Notes: generated from the sequence alone by a model not told the origin. A DNA stretch of 64,000 nt from Bacillota bacterium (GCA_023401925.1 JAEXDA010000044.1:62001-126000); one strand, 5' to 3'. Positions 9,192-19,150 are shown, counted from the stretch's first letter. Numbers and translations are program-made.

Positions 9192-10934
9192 ATGGATAAA
9201 CTGGTAACTTTTTTAAAGCCCTATCGCAAAGAGTGTATTCTCGGACCTGTTTTTAAACTACTGGAAGCCATCTTTGAGTTGCTTCTACCGACGATGATGG
9301 CATTTGTCATCAACCTGGGTGTGGCCAAGCACAACATAACGTATGTGTTTAAAATGGGCGGAGCGATGCTCCTGATGGCCGGATTGGGCTTTGGCAGCTC
9401 AATGATTTGTCAGTATTATGCAGCCCGTACCTCGCAGGGCTTTGGTACTACCTTACGGAACACGATTTTTCAACATATTGCCTCACTTTCCTATTCAGAG
9501 ATCGACCAGTTTGGTACAGCATCGTTAATCAACCGGGTTACCAACGATATTAATCAATTGCAGCTTGCAGTGGCGATGTTAATCCGTCTGGTCATCCGGG
9601 CGCCATTTATTTGTATTGGTGCTCTCGTCATGGCGATGTTCCTGGACATTCAACTATCGCTGGTACTGCTGGCCGTTACCCCAGTTTTCGCCATAGTCTT
9701 ATACCTTATCATCAGTAAAACATCCCCGCTTTATCGAAAATGCCAGCAAAAACTGGACCATCTGGCTCTCATCTTGCGGGAGAATCTTTCCGGAGTGCGG
9801 GTAATCCGCGCTTTTGCTAAAATCGGCAATGAAAAAAAACGTTTTAACATTGCCAATGACGATCTGACGGCTACCGCCATCCGGGTAGGCAAAATATCAG
9901 CACTGTTAAATCCACTGACATCTCTGGTGATGAATGCCGCAACCATCGCGATACTCTGGGTTGGCGGTTTGCATATTCATTCCGGCCGGCTTTCCCAAGG
10001 GGAAATTATCGCATTTGTCAACTATATTACCCAAATTTTGTTAGCTCTGATTGTCGTATCCAACCTGGTTATCATCTTCACGAAAGCGTCGGCCTCCGCT
10101 GCCCGTATCCGTGAAGTGCTATCATTGACCCCATCCATCTCCGATCCAATCAATCCGATGAATGAAAAGCCTGATGAAATTGACTCCAAAACTCCGGTCC
10201 TTCAGTTTCATCATGTTTCCTTCAAGTACAGTGAAAATAGCGATCTGGCGTTGACGGACATCTCGGTCACTATTCACCGGGGTGAAACCATCGGTTTAAT
10301 CGGGAGCACCGGATCGGGAAAATCTACGTTTATTAACCTAATTCCCCGGTTTTATGATATAACTCAAGGTGAAATCCTGTTGGATGGCTTAAATGTCAAA
10401 GCGTATCCGTTGGCTCAATTACGGAAGAAAATCGGCTTGGTCCCGCAAAAAGCGCTTCTATTTACCGGCACTATCGCCGAAAATATCCGCTGGGGTAAAC
10501 AAAGCGCCACCGATGAGGAAGTTGAGATGGCAGCCAAAACCGCCCAGGCTGAAGAATTTATCCTTAAGCTGCCAGATAAATACAACACACAGGTGACACG
10601 GGGCGGGTTAAACTTTTCGGGAGGGCAAAAGCAACGGTTGACGATTGCCCGTGCGGCAGTGGCACAGCCATCGATTTTGATTCTAGACGACTCCGCCAGC
10701 GCCTTAGATTTCGCCACTGACGCAGCGCTGCGGCGGGCAATTAAGCAAAGCAGCACCACGATGACAGTTTTCTTGGTTTCTCAACGGGTCAGTACCATTA
10801 AGAACGCCGATAAGATCCTGGTGTTTGATGATGGTCATTTGGCCGGCAGCGGCAGCCATAACGAATTGATGAAAAACTGTAAGGCATATCAGGAAATATG
10901 CCTTTCTCAGCTTTCTATGGAAGAGGCAAGCTGA
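9192..10934 (+). CDS. ABC exporter half-transporter, degenerate-site subunit
   Basis: 580 residues: six-helix exporter membrane domain (about 1-310) then an ABC ATPase. Walker A is GSTGSGKST, the signature is NFSGGQKQR, and Walker B is ILILDDSASALD. The catalytic Glu after Walker B is Asp here, as in the non-canonical subunit of heterodimeric exporters such as BmrC/LmrC. It overlaps the start of the next gene by one base (TGATG), so the two are translationally coupled. Likely role: efflux of drugs or lipophilic compounds as a heterodimer in the cytoplasmic membrane. Confidence 0.9.
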   Translation: MDKLVTFLKPYRKECILGPVFKLLEAIFELLLPTMMAFVINLGVAKHNITYVFKMGGAMLLMAGLGFGSSMICQYYAARTSQGFGTTLRNTIFQHIASLSYSEIDQFGTASLINRVTNDINQLQLAVAMLIRLVIRAPFICIGALVMAMFLDIQLSLVLLAVTPVFAIVLYLIISKTSPLYRKCQQKLDHLALILRENLSGVRVIRAFAKIGNEKKRFNIANDDLTATAIRVGKISALLNPLTSLVMNAATIAILWVGGLHIHSGRLSQGEIIAFVNYITQILLALIVVSNLVIIFTKASASAARIREVLSLTPSISDPINPMNEKPDEIDSKTPVLQFHHVSFKYSENSDLALTDISVTIHRGETIGLIGSTGSGKSTFINLIPRFYDITQGEILLDGLNVKAYPLAQLRKKIGLVPQKALLFTGTIAENIRWGKQSATDEEVEMAAKTAQAEEFILKLPDKYNTQVTRGGLNFSGGQKQRLTIARAAVAQPSILILDDSASALDFATDAALRRAIKQSSTTMTVFLVSQRVSTIKNADKILVFDDGHLAGSGSHNELMKNCKAYQEICLSQLSMEEAS

Positions 10935-12670
10935 TGAACAGAAATCACGTAACCAAAATTTTAAAATGCATTGGAAGATATCAAGGATTAGCCAGTTGGT
11001 CGATGCTATGTGCCATCTTAAGCGTAGTAGCGAGCTTAATCGGGCCCAGGCTGATCGGGAAGGCCATCGACTCTATGATCGGCAGCGCCCGGGTTGGATT
11101 TACACCGATCATCAGGATTCTAATCCTTTTGGCGTTCACCTATGCCGTCGGCAACCTCTTTGGCTGGCTGCTCACTTATTTAACCAATCGGATCGCTTAT
11201 CAAACGATAAACGATCTGCGGCAGCAACTTTTTGAAAAACTGAATTGCCTACCGCTAAAGTTTTATGATACCCATCCCCATGGCGATACGATTAGCCGGT
11301 TTGTCAACGACCTGGATACGATTTCTGACGGCATCATCCAGGGATTGTCCACCCTCCTTATCGGACTGGTCACAATCATCGGGGCAATCGGATTTATGCT
11401 TTGCCTTAGTCCGCTGCTAACTTTGGTTGTTCTGATATCAGCGCCGGTCTCGTTTTTAGTGACCCGTTTTATTACCAAACGTTCCCAACAATTGTTCAAA
11501 AAACAGGCCCAACATTTGGGTGAATTAAACGGGTATATCGAAGAGATGATCGGGGGTCAAAAAGTGGTTCAAGCGTTTAATTTTGAGCATCGTTCATTTG
11601 AACGGTTTGCAAAAATTAACGATGATTTGTATCAAGCGGGTGTCCAGTCCCAGTTTTATGGTTCATTATCGGGTCCGACTACCCGTCTGGTCAATAATAT
11701 TACCTATGCCGCCATCGGTGTAATCGGCAGCATAGCAGCGCTCCTCGGCCAAGTCACAGTAGGTGACATCTCCAGTTTTTTAATTTATGCAACACTCTTT
11801 GCTAAACCTTTTAACGATATCACCGCCGTATTCACGCAAATTCAAGCTGCAGGAGCCTCTGCTCAACGTATTTTAGATATACTTGATCTGACCCCGGAAC
11901 GACCTGACAGGCCGGACGCTCTTCTGTCAAAGCAGTGTCAAGGCGAGATTATCTTTGATCAAGTTAATTTTTCCTATTCTCCGAACCGGTCGCTCATTAC
12001 GAATTTTAACCTACAGATTGAGCCGGGAAGCAGGATTGCCATTGTTGGACAGACTGGATCCGGCAAAACGACACTGGTTAATTTGTTGATGCGGTTTTAT
12101 GATGTAGACAGCGGAGCCATCCTAATTAATGGGGTCAACATCAACCGGCTTACCCGTGACAGTCTGCGGCAAAGTTTTGGCATGGTGCTTCAGGATACCT
12201 GGTTGTTTGCAGGCAGTATCCGGGATAACATCATTTACGGCAAACCGGAAGCCAGTGACGAAGCAATGGTTGCCGCAGCCAAAGCTGCCGATGCCGACAA
12301 TTTTATCAGACGTTTACCGGATGGTTACAACACACTGATTACTGATGATGGCGGAAACCTGTCTCAAGGACAAAAACAGCTTCTGACCATCGCCCGGGTC
12401 ATGCTGGCCGATCCGCCGATGCTTATTTTAGACGAAGCCACCAGCAATATCGATACCCGGACGGAGCTTCGGATTCAAAAGGCCTTTTTAAAAATGGTCG
12501 CCGGACGGACTAGTTTTATCATTGCCCACCGGCTGTCAACCATTCGGGAAGCGGATCTGATTTTGGTCATGGAAAATGGGAATATTGTCGAAAGCGGTAA
12601 GCATGAGCAGCTCTTAAAACACGAGGGACACTATGCCAAACTCTATCACAGTCAATTTGCACCGGTATAA
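10934..12670 (+). CDS. ABC exporter half-transporter, catalytic-site subunit
   Basis: 578 residues from the ATG overlapping the previous stop; an upstream in-frame start would lie deep inside the preceding gene. Membrane domain (about 1-315) and ATPase with Walker A GQTGSGKTT, signature NLSQGQKQL, Walker B MLILDEATSNID carrying the canonical catalytic Glu, and H-loop AHRLS. It pairs with the preceding gene, which has the degenerate site. This asymmetry is characteristic of BmrCD/LmrCD/TM287-288-type multidrug exporters. The terminator at 12841-12890 serves mainly the opposing tyrS. Confidence 0.9.
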   Translation: MNRNHVTKILKCIGRYQGLASWSMLCAILSVVASLIGPRLIGKAIDSMIGSARVGFTPIIRILILLAFTYAVGNLFGWLLTYLTNRIAYQTINDLRQQLFEKLNCLPLKFYDTHPHGDTISRFVNDLDTISDGIIQGLSTLLIGLVTIIGAIGFMLCLSPLLTLVVLISAPVSFLVTRFITKRSQQLFKKQAQHLGELNGYIEEMIGGQKVVQAFNFEHRSFERFAKINDDLYQAGVQSQFYGSLSGPTTRLVNNITYAAIGVIGSIAALLGQVTVGDISSFLIYATLFAKPFNDITAVFTQIQAAGASAQRILDILDLTPERPDRPDALLSKQCQGEIIFDQVNFSYSPNRSLITNFNLQIEPGSRIAIVGQTGSGKTTLVNLLMRFYDVDSGAILINGVNINRLTRDSLRQSFGMVLQDTWLFAGSIRDNIIYGKPEASDEAMVAAAKAADADNFIRRLPDGYNTLITDDGGNLSQGQKQLLTIARVMLADPPMLILDEATSNIDTRTELRIQKAFLKMVAGRTSFIIAHRLSTIREADLILVMENGNIVESGKHEQLLKHEGHYAKLYHSQFAPV

Positions 12671-12840
12671 AAGAGGGTTTTAAAGAAAGTTTCAAGGGCA
12701 TATGCAAGAAGAAATCCGGTTTCGGCAACTATTATCACTTTAAACCGAGGCGTTTTCCTATGATAAGTCCGGTATGGAAAAAAACAGAAACGATACCCGG
12801 AGCACCACTGTGCCTGATGGAGCAACGGATCGGATGAATG

Positions 12841-12890
12841 AAAAAAGGAGCTGCCCGAAATAAGTATTTTTTACGGCAACTCCTTTTATT
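12841..12890. terminator. Intrinsic terminator between ABC exporter and tyrS
   Basis: AAAAGGAGCTGCC and GGCAACTCCTTTT form an interrupted stem of about 13 bp around a 20-base loop. Runs of A and T flank it, so it can act in both directions between the convergent transcription units. Confidence 0.75.
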
Positions 12891-12910
12891 TCGGTTATCT
12901 TTTTTATCTT

Positions 12911-14122
12911 CTATTTCATAATCTTTACAAAGCGTTTTTTCCCGATTCTGATAACATCGTTGCTTATTAAGATCCTATTTATGGCATCGAATGCTATTTT
13001 TTCTCCGTTTAACTGAATACCGTTTTGACAGAGTAATCGCAAAAATTCGCTTTTGCTTTTTATATAATTCATCTCCACTAACAGCGGGATAATGTCCGAA
13101 ATACGCTCCCCTCCCCTTTCGATTAAAAGCACTGGAATATCATCAGGAATGGCCTTTTTACTGAATGCCACATCGTAATACGCAACTGCTTTTTCAACAT
13201 CTTCTGGCGTATGGTATAGGGATGTTATGATTCTCGCCAAACGGTATTTAATATTCCTGGGGTTGGCGCCATTTTTTAATTCTAATTTGACTTGCTCAAT
13301 TTCATCGGGATGTTCATCCGTAGTTAATTCAAAGTATTTAATGATACGACTATCGGGAATTTCCATAACTTTTTTAAACATTACCTCTGCGGGTTCATTT
13401 ACACCGATGTAATTTCCAAGACTTTTGCTCATCTTTTCCACACCGTCCAAGCCTTCCAGTATAGGCATAAAGATGGCAATCTGCTGCTCTTGCCCCCAGG
13501 TTTTTTGAAGATTTCTACCCATTAAGATGTTAAAAGTTTGGTCCGTTCCACCTAATTCAATATCTGCTTTAATCGCAATTGAATCATAAGCTTGCATTAA
13601 TGGATAAAAAAACTCATGAAGCCCGATTGCTGTTTTACTTTGGTACCGGTTTTGGAAATCATCCCGCTCTAAGATTCTAGCAACGGTGGTCGTAGCAGCA
13701 AGCTTGATAACATCTTCGAAGGTAAGTTTAGAAAGCCATTCGCCATTAAACCGCACTTCGGTTTTTTCCCTATCAAGTATTTTGAAAATCTGCTCACAAT
13801 AGGTTTTGGCGTTTTCTTGCACTTGTTCATCTGTCAAGGCCACTCTTCCCTTGGATTTACCTGTAGGATCACCAATTTTCCCAGTGAAGTCGCCAATTAT
13901 AATCACCGCACGGTGTCCTAAAGCTTGCATTTGCCTAATTTTACGCAAAACAACCGCATGTCCCAAATGGATATCCGGTGCCGAAGGATCAAGTCCCAGT
14001 TTGATAGTCAAAGGTTTATTATGCTCGTAGGATTTTTCGAGTTTTGCCAGCAACTCCTCTTCATTTACAAGGGTATCCACCCCCTTGCAGATCATTCGCA
14101 TCTGCTCTTTTGGTGTTACCAT
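12911..14122 (-). CDS. tyrS: Tyrosyl-tRNA synthetase
   Basis: 403 residues, class I aminoacyl-tRNA synthetase charging tRNA-Tyr. Rossmann catalytic domain with the HIGH-type motif HLGH at about residues 52-55, the Tyr-specific segment ELGGTDQTFNILMGR, and the KMSKS motif intact (KMSKSLGNYI, about 233). A C-terminal S4-like RNA-binding domain begins at about 340 (FLRLLCQNGIQLN). Length and motif spacing fit the TyrZ/TyrS2 branch. GGAGGG lies 8 bases before the ATG. It is controlled by the T-box leader immediately upstream. Confidence 0.97.
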   Translation of the reverse strand: MVTPKEQMRMICKGVDTLVNEEELLAKLEKSYEHNKPLTIKLGLDPSAPDIHLGHAVVLRKIRQMQALGHRAVIIIGDFTGKIGDPTGKSKGRVALTDEQVQENAKTYCEQIFKILDREKTEVRFNGEWLSKLTFEDVIKLAATTTVARILERDDFQNRYQSKTAIGLHEFFYPLMQAYDSIAIKADIELGGTDQTFNILMGRNLQKTWGQEQQIAIFMPILEGLDGVEKMSKSLGNYIGVNEPAEVMFKKVMEIPDSRIIKYFELTTDEHPDEIEQVKLELKNGANPRNIKYRLARIITSLYHTPEDVEKAVAYYDVAFSKKAIPDDIPVLLIERGGERISDIIPLLVEMNYIKSKSEFLRLLCQNGIQLNGEKIAFDAINRILISNDVIRIGKKRFVKIMK

Positions 14123-14186
14123 ATCATGCCCTCCTAATATTATTTCTTAACATCAGCAAGATCTATAAGAAGGTAAAAGCCGACAA

Positions 14187-14510
14187 TAAAAAAACCCGTC
14201 CCTTTTCGCAAAAGGACGAGTTTCCATTCGTGTTACCACCTTAAATTTATAAGCAATTCACATTGCCTACCTTATCAAGTACGTCACCTCATGATGAGAT
14301 ACTTTAGCACTATAACGGGTGCAGGTTCACGTCGCAGCCTACTGGGTATGGGTATATCCGTTTGGTGCGAAGCTCCAAGATGTATTCACAATCGCTAACC
14401 ATGCACCTCTCATCATCCGGTAACTTTCTGTCTGGTATACGGATTGCTACTATTTCTTTTCACAGCTTTTATTTCTTATACTCCGAAATGCGTAATCCGC
14501 AAATCTTCGT
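14187..14510 (-). promoter_or_regulatory. T-box riboswitch (tyrosine), tyrS leader
   Basis: On the minus strand the leader ends with the conserved T-box AAGGTGGTAACACGAATGG (14226-14244), followed by a strong terminator hairpin (about 14188-14222, CTCGTCC...GGACGGG then a T run). Upstream is a long stem I region. Its specifier loop plausibly presents UAC (GTGAATACATC), the Tyr codon, consistent with the downstream gene. Uncharged tRNA-Tyr would pair with UGGN in the T-box and favour the antiterminator. Confidence 0.93.
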
Positions 14511-14742
14511 TATGCAGATATTAAATTAACAATTATTATAGTTGATAGTCTACAGAAAGTCAAACGGTTGGTTTACCCAAAGTGAATGGATGGCAGTTCA
14601 CTGATCAAAACATTTAACCTCCATTAAAAAATGGCTTCGGGGATGAACTTTGATGAAATATATCAAAAGTTGGCGGATTTTATTGATTTTATTGGCAATT
14701 TATGGTATTTTATAACAATATTGATCTGGGGGAGGTATGGAT

Positions 14743-15243
14743 ATGGAATTGGAGCACTATATGAAGATAGCCATTGAGGCGGAAATTGAAAATCTCCGGA
14801 ATGCCGATGATAAGATACTCAATGAACTCAACGGTGATTCCGTCCGCCGCAGAACCCAATGGTTTCAAGAAAATAAAGGCGACTTTGATTTTATTACCGA
14901 TGATTTACTTTATTCCGGTTACCGGTTGTTATTGGAGCGGTTTCATATTACTCCAAATGAAGCACCGGTCATTAAAAAGACGGATCGGGAGATTGTTTTT
15001 CATTCCATGAATTTTTGTCCTACTTTGGAGGCATGCAAAATATTGGGGCTTGATACAAGATATGTATGCAAAAGGCTGAATGAAACATCAACGGATACCC
15101 TGCTAAAACAAATCGACGGCCGGCTAAAATTTACGAGAAATTATGATAAACTCAGGCCATATACGGAATACTGCGAAGAAATGATTTATGTATCCAAAAA
15201 ACAAGAAGCCGCAAAACCCGGCAATCATTGGAACGAAGGATGA
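14743..15243 (+). CDS. Small protein resembling the L-2-amino-thiazoline-4-carboxylate hydrolase family
   Basis: 166 residues. The second in-frame ATG is preferred because it lies 8 bases after GGGGGAGG. The C-terminal half contains NFCPTLEACKILGLDTRYVC and CEEMIY. These Cys positions and the FCP-x-LEA-C pattern resemble the L-2-amino-thiazoline-4-carboxylic acid hydrolase-like family (PF14196 type), members of which open a thiazoline ring on the route to cysteine. Family membership is from memory of the pattern, and many members are of unknown function. It stands alone between tyrS and a convergent secreted-protein gene. Confidence 0.55.
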   Translation: MELEHYMKIAIEAEIENLRNADDKILNELNGDSVRRRTQWFQENKGDFDFITDDLLYSGYRLLLERFHITPNEAPVIKKTDREIVFHSMNFCPTLEACKILGLDTRYVCKRLNETSTDTLLKQIDGRLKFTRNYDKLRPYTEYCEEMIYVSKKQEAAKPGNHWNEG

Positions 15244-15277
15244 ATCCGCTGCGGATTGGGCACGCTCGCCAAAATGA

Positions 15278-15325
15278 AAACCGGATCTCTGCGATCTACG
15301 CTATGCGCAGAAATCCGGTCTATTG
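15278..15325. terminator. Hairpin downstream of the ATC-hydrolase-like gene
   Basis: ACCGGATCTCTGCG and CGCAGAAATCCGGT form a long stem around a short loop. No strong T run follows, so termination is uncertain. The position between convergent genes fits. Confidence 0.45.
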
Positions 15326-15409
15326 ATGTGAGGACAACTTTTAGAATTTATGTTCTTACAATAAGCGGCTCTTGCCAAACCATAGAGTTGCTTTTCCGAT
15401 CAGTCTTTT

Positions 15410-17599
15410 TTATTCTGCGGTTTCGTATTTCGTAGACAGATTTGTTTTTAATGTTTGAATCTGTTCAGCCGTCATGCCGCCGGAAAGGAGATATTTCTCC
15501 GCGGCTTCCGCCAGATTGGCCTTATCCAAATCATTGGTTCCCGTAACGAACTTGAGCATTGCCAGTACATCCTCGGCAATCACTGCGTACTTGTCGGTGC
15601 CTTTTTGAACGCCATAATAATTGATATAGCTTTGCATATAATCTTCAACAATCTCATTCTTGGATGCGCCCATTAACGCTTCCAGCAATGCCGCAAAAAA
15701 CCCCGCCCGATCCTTCCCTTCCGTGCAGTGGAAAAGATAGGGCCCTTGATTCTCTGCCATAAACACCAGGCCCTTGACAATACTGGTCTTAAATTCTTTG
15801 CCGGTATAGGCCAGTCCCATATTCAAACATAACACCCGGTTGTTCTGAAAGAGTTCCGCATAGCCCAGGGAGGCAAAATCCTTGGCCCCCATATAAGTCT
15901 TGATATTCTCGGTTGAATCGGCCAGATTGACCACAGTATTGACTTTCGCTTTCTTCAAAAAGCCATCCGCATAGGAAGCGCGGCCCAGTTCATTATTGAT
16001 CGGGCTTGAACTGCGGTAAAGCGCGCCTTTTGCAATCTTACCCAATGAAATATTTCGGAAATTGGCAAATGCCTCATCCGATGAATAATCGGCCCGGCTA
16101 TTGGTGCGCTTTAACTTCCGAATCTCATACTGCGTAAGATAGCCGCCGCGAGCGGTCAGCATAATCGTAACTTTATTACCCGCCTGAACGTGGGCGATCT
16201 CACTGAGCTTTCCATAGTTGATACACACCGCGATATTGGTTTGTCCCGGGTAAGCGCGAACCAGCGGTTTACCGGCATCTACATAGTAGCCGTCCAAAAA
16301 CGGCGCCTCCAGCACAAAACCGTTATCAAAGACGGCTGTTACCATATCTCCCAGTTTAAAGCCCAATTTGTAAAAGTCTTCAATGGAAATTTCCGTTACG
16401 GCATGACCGTATTTTTCGATCTCCGTCACTTTACCCGATACGTTTGGAGTTTTATAAACGGAGTCCGCGGCAAGCCTTTTCTTAATGGCTTTGATCTCAC
16501 CGGAAGTCAACCCGTATTTTTTCAGATATTTCTCGCTTGCTGCCGCCAGATCCGCTTTGGAAATGTCGGTTCCCTTGGGATATCCGCAAACAACCGTGGT
16601 CAATGAAGTTACGATATTACTGTTGGCGATGGAGGTATACTGCTCGCTCCCTTTTTTGACTCCGTAATAATTCTCATAGGTGGTCATATAGTCGGAAACG
16701 ACTTCGTCGAGCCCGGCCCCCATCAAAGATTCCAATACGGCGCTTACAAAGCCCGCCCGGTCTTTGCCCTCCGTACAATGGATCAGATAAGGTCCCTTGT
16801 TTCGACTTAGGAAACGGAGCCCTGCGGCCAATTTTTTCCCGAAGTCGGCGCCTGCAATATCAACATCCATATCCACAGCTTTAACTTTACCTTGATCAAA
16901 GAGCGCCTTGTAATAGCCTGAAGTAAATTCCTTGGATCCGATATAGCCTTTGATTTCTTCATCGGAGTCGGCTAAATTAAGCACTGCTGCCACTCCGGCA
17001 GCCTTAGCCAATGTATCGGCATAGGCGGCCCTGCCCAGTTCATTATTTGCCGGGCTGCTGCTTCTATATAAGACAGCGGGTTTTATCCCTGTTGTTGTAA
17101 TACTCCGAAAATTGGCGAATATTGAATCGGTCGCGTAATCAGAGCGTACATTGGTGCGTTTCAACTGACGAAGCTGATACTCTGAAAGGTATCCTTCCTT
17201 TTCCGCCAGGGAGAATGTTACCTTATCCCCCGCTTTGACATTGTATTTGGCGGAAAAGTTCCCCATGTTGATGGCTACCACCAGTAAATCATTGGTCCGG
17301 TCATCTCGTACTACAAGGCTTCCCGTATCGACATCACTATAAGAGGTACAAAATGGAATTTTCAGTACATTGCCACTCGCCGTAACATTGAGGATGTCAC
17401 CCAAATGATAACCGGCATCATAAAGGATCTTTGGTTTAATGTCCATCGTAAGGTTGCCGTATTTTTGCACTTCGGCAACAGTTCCAGCGACATTGGCATA
17501 GCTGTCTGCCGCCTCAGCCTTCCCTGTCATCGGCAGTGAAAATGCCATCAGCATCATCACCGTCAAAAACAGTGAAACAATTCTCTTTGCCTGTTTCAT
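15410..17599 (-). CDS. Secreted protein with two tandem PTP-like phosphatase modules
   Basis: 729 residues with an N-terminal signal peptide (LTVMMLMAFSLPMTGKAEA). The mature protein is an internal duplication. Each copy has a roughly 110-residue beta-rich domain (GTVAEVQKYG / GKVTEIEKYG ... LKRTN) followed by a tyrosine/inositol-phosphatase-like domain with YRSSSPxNNELGRA and the P-loop HCTEGKDRAGF (Cys nucleophile plus Arg), present and intact in both copies. The beta domain recalls the C-terminal domain of SAM-hydroxide adenosyltransferases. Likely an extracytoplasmic phosphatase of phosphoproteins or phytate-like substrates. GGAGAAAAAAT precedes the ATG. No operon partners. Confidence 0.8.
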   Translation of the reverse strand: MKQAKRIVSLFLTVMMLMAFSLPMTGKAEAADSYANVAGTVAEVQKYGNLTMDIKPKILYDAGYHLGDILNVTASGNVLKIPFCTSYSDVDTGSLVVRDDRTNDLLVVAINMGNFSAKYNVKAGDKVTFSLAEKEGYLSEYQLRQLKRTNVRSDYATDSIFANFRSITTTGIKPAVLYRSSSPANNELGRAAYADTLAKAAGVAAVLNLADSDEEIKGYIGSKEFTSGYYKALFDQGKVKAVDMDVDIAGADFGKKLAAGLRFLSRNKGPYLIHCTEGKDRAGFVSAVLESLMGAGLDEVVSDYMTTYENYYGVKKGSEQYTSIANSNIVTSLTTVVCGYPKGTDISKADLAAASEKYLKKYGLTSGEIKAIKKRLAADSVYKTPNVSGKVTEIEKYGHAVTEISIEDFYKLGFKLGDMVTAVFDNGFVLEAPFLDGYYVDAGKPLVRAYPGQTNIAVCINYGKLSEIAHVQAGNKVTIMLTARGGYLTQYEIRKLKRTNSRADYSSDEAFANFRNISLGKIAKGALYRSSSPINNELGRASYADGFLKKAKVNTVVNLADSTENIKTYMGAKDFASLGYAELFQNNRVLCLNMGLAYTGKEFKTSIVKGLVFMAENQGPYLFHCTEGKDRAGFFAALLEALMGASKNEIVEDYMQSYINYYGVQKGTDKYAVIAEDVLAMLKFVTGTNDLDKANLAEAAEKYLLSGGMTAEQIQTLKTNLSTKYETAE

Positions 17600-17650
17600 A
17601 TTTTTTCTCCTTATCCATTGATAGATTGGAGTTCTAGTAAAACGTTCTCT

Positions 17651-17742
17651 AAATAACTACTCAATAATAGTAAACGTTTTACTTAAGTAGAGCGCAGCTT
17701 CCCCATTTCTGATTACCATTTATTTACGATACGCTCTACTAA
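17651..17742. repeat. Dispersed hairpin repeat, copy A
   Basis: 92-bp element nearly identical to 40700-40790, in the same orientation. It contains a 9-bp inverted repeat AGTAGAGCG...CGCTCTACT with an internal spacer of about 45 bp. The two copies differ mainly at 17666-17676 and by a 2-bp indel. It has no coding potential and lies in the intergenic space upstream of the phosphatase-like gene. The size and terminal dyad suggest a MITE- or REP-like sequence. Confidence 0.75.
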
Positions 17743-18575
17743 TCCACAAAACTCTCTGTTTTAGTGGAATTTCTCTCCGTTTTGTAACAGCCTGTCCATA
17801 AAATAGAAATATTCGCTGTTCTGCCGTGATATCCTGCCGTAATCGAACGGGTATCACCGGGAAGAACAGGCGATTTCGGAGGAACTTCGCTCTCCCGTTT
17901 CTGACGGCCTATGCTCTCATCCCTACAATCCTCCAACGAGTTTTATTTTTATCAAATCCAAAAAAATTTCCCTCGTCCAAAGATTTTCAATATCTTCTTT
18001 TATTCTTCACTCTCACACTAAAAATCACCCCATAAACCAACATCCTACCCTGACCAACCAAAGGCTCCATATCCCAAAAAAATATTTTCATTTTCCCACC
18101 CCTTCCATCCTCAACTCCCACCTGAGTTTTCACAATATATACTTTCTGATGATATTGTAAAATTCTTGATATTTATTATAATTATATTAATTGGAAATAA
18201 TAACCAACCCGAAATATCAATATACTTTATGCGTATATTTTGAACAGGCATTTTCTTAAAAAGACAAGGTTAATGAGGAATTATTTCTAAACTAAAAAAA
18301 GAAATATCCATCCTTTTATACAACACCTCATTTACCCAACACAGCCCCTAAAACCGTTAACCGCCGGACTTTAGTGGAACTTACAAAACCGGTGAGTGAT
18401 TCACCGGATCAAACTTGAAAAATGAAAATTGAATAGATTTTGCCGCCGGTCTTTGGAAAGGAGGGATAAACCGGGAAATTAAAGGCCATGGCGGGTTCAG
18501 GGTAAGGTGGCGTCCCTAGAGGAAGAGAAATCATGCCATAATTCTTATAAATAATAAAAAGGGGAAATTGAATCA
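17743..18575. other. Gene-free stretch
   Basis: 833 bp between the hairpin repeat and the next gene. It is AT-rich from 17940 to 18350 with scattered short open frames but no family resemblance, ribosome site or structural RNA that I recognise. A promoter for the gene at 18576 presumably lies at the right end, where GGGGAAATTGAATCA precedes the ATG. Confidence 0.5.
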
Positions 18576-19097
18576 ATGCCAAACACCAATCGAATATCGA
18601 TTAGCTTTGGGGCAGAGGATTTCGATGATATTACCGCCGCGATTCTCCTGCTCAAAAAGAAACTCCTGCCGTATCTGGTCACGCTTTCAGCGGCCGATCG
18701 CCGGGAACTGCCCAAGATGGGCGATAAAACCGTTAGTTTTGTTCAGAAGTCCCAGGAGTATTGCAAACAAAATCCGGACCTGGTTCCACCATTTTTGGAT
18801 GTAAATGCGCTGAATATTGATGTTACTGCTTTTAAGCAACTCCGTGTCATGTATCAACCTTTGATGCAAATTACCGATTCCCTGTGAGATTCGATGATTT
18901 TATCAGGAAGCGAAGCTTATTCAGCCTCATTGACGTTTTATAATTCCATAAAACGCGCAACCAAAGCCAAAATTCAAAAAGCCGAGACCATTCATAACGA
19001 CCTGATGGCCCGTTTCCAGGGACGGAACAAGAAGGACGACACCGATCAAAACGACGAAAAAGTGAGTGAACCAAAAGATTTCAATCGTTTGAAATAA
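18576..19097 (+). pseudogene. Conserved hypothetical protein interrupted by one in-frame UGA
   Basis: One continuous reading frame of 173 codons is broken only by TGA at 18885-18887. Before it: ISISFGAEDFDDITAAILLL, LPKMGDKTVSFVQKSQ and NPDLVPPFLDVNAL. After it, in the same frame: DSMILSGSEAYSASLTFYNS and IHNDLMARFQGR. The whole matches my recollection of a conserved roughly 150-180-residue bacterial family of unknown function, in which these two blocks are contiguous. Most likely a recent nonsense mutation; readthrough cannot be excluded. Confidence 0.7.
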
Positions 19098-19112
19098 AAG
19101 TTCATCATTTAC

Positions 19113-19150
19113 CTTCCCCGGCGAAAAAAATAAGCCGGGAGAAGGCTTTT
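19113..19150 (+). terminator. Intrinsic terminator
   Basis: CCCCGGC and GCCGGG pair around an A-rich loop shortly after the stop of the interrupted gene, followed by GGCTTTTTCG. It is a modest terminator. Confidence 0.5.

Noticed and set aside
17739..18035. Short opposing open frames in the gene-free region right of the phosphatase gene
   Set aside because: They lack ribosome sites and conserved patterns and overlap each other; composition is that of noncoding AT-rich DNA.
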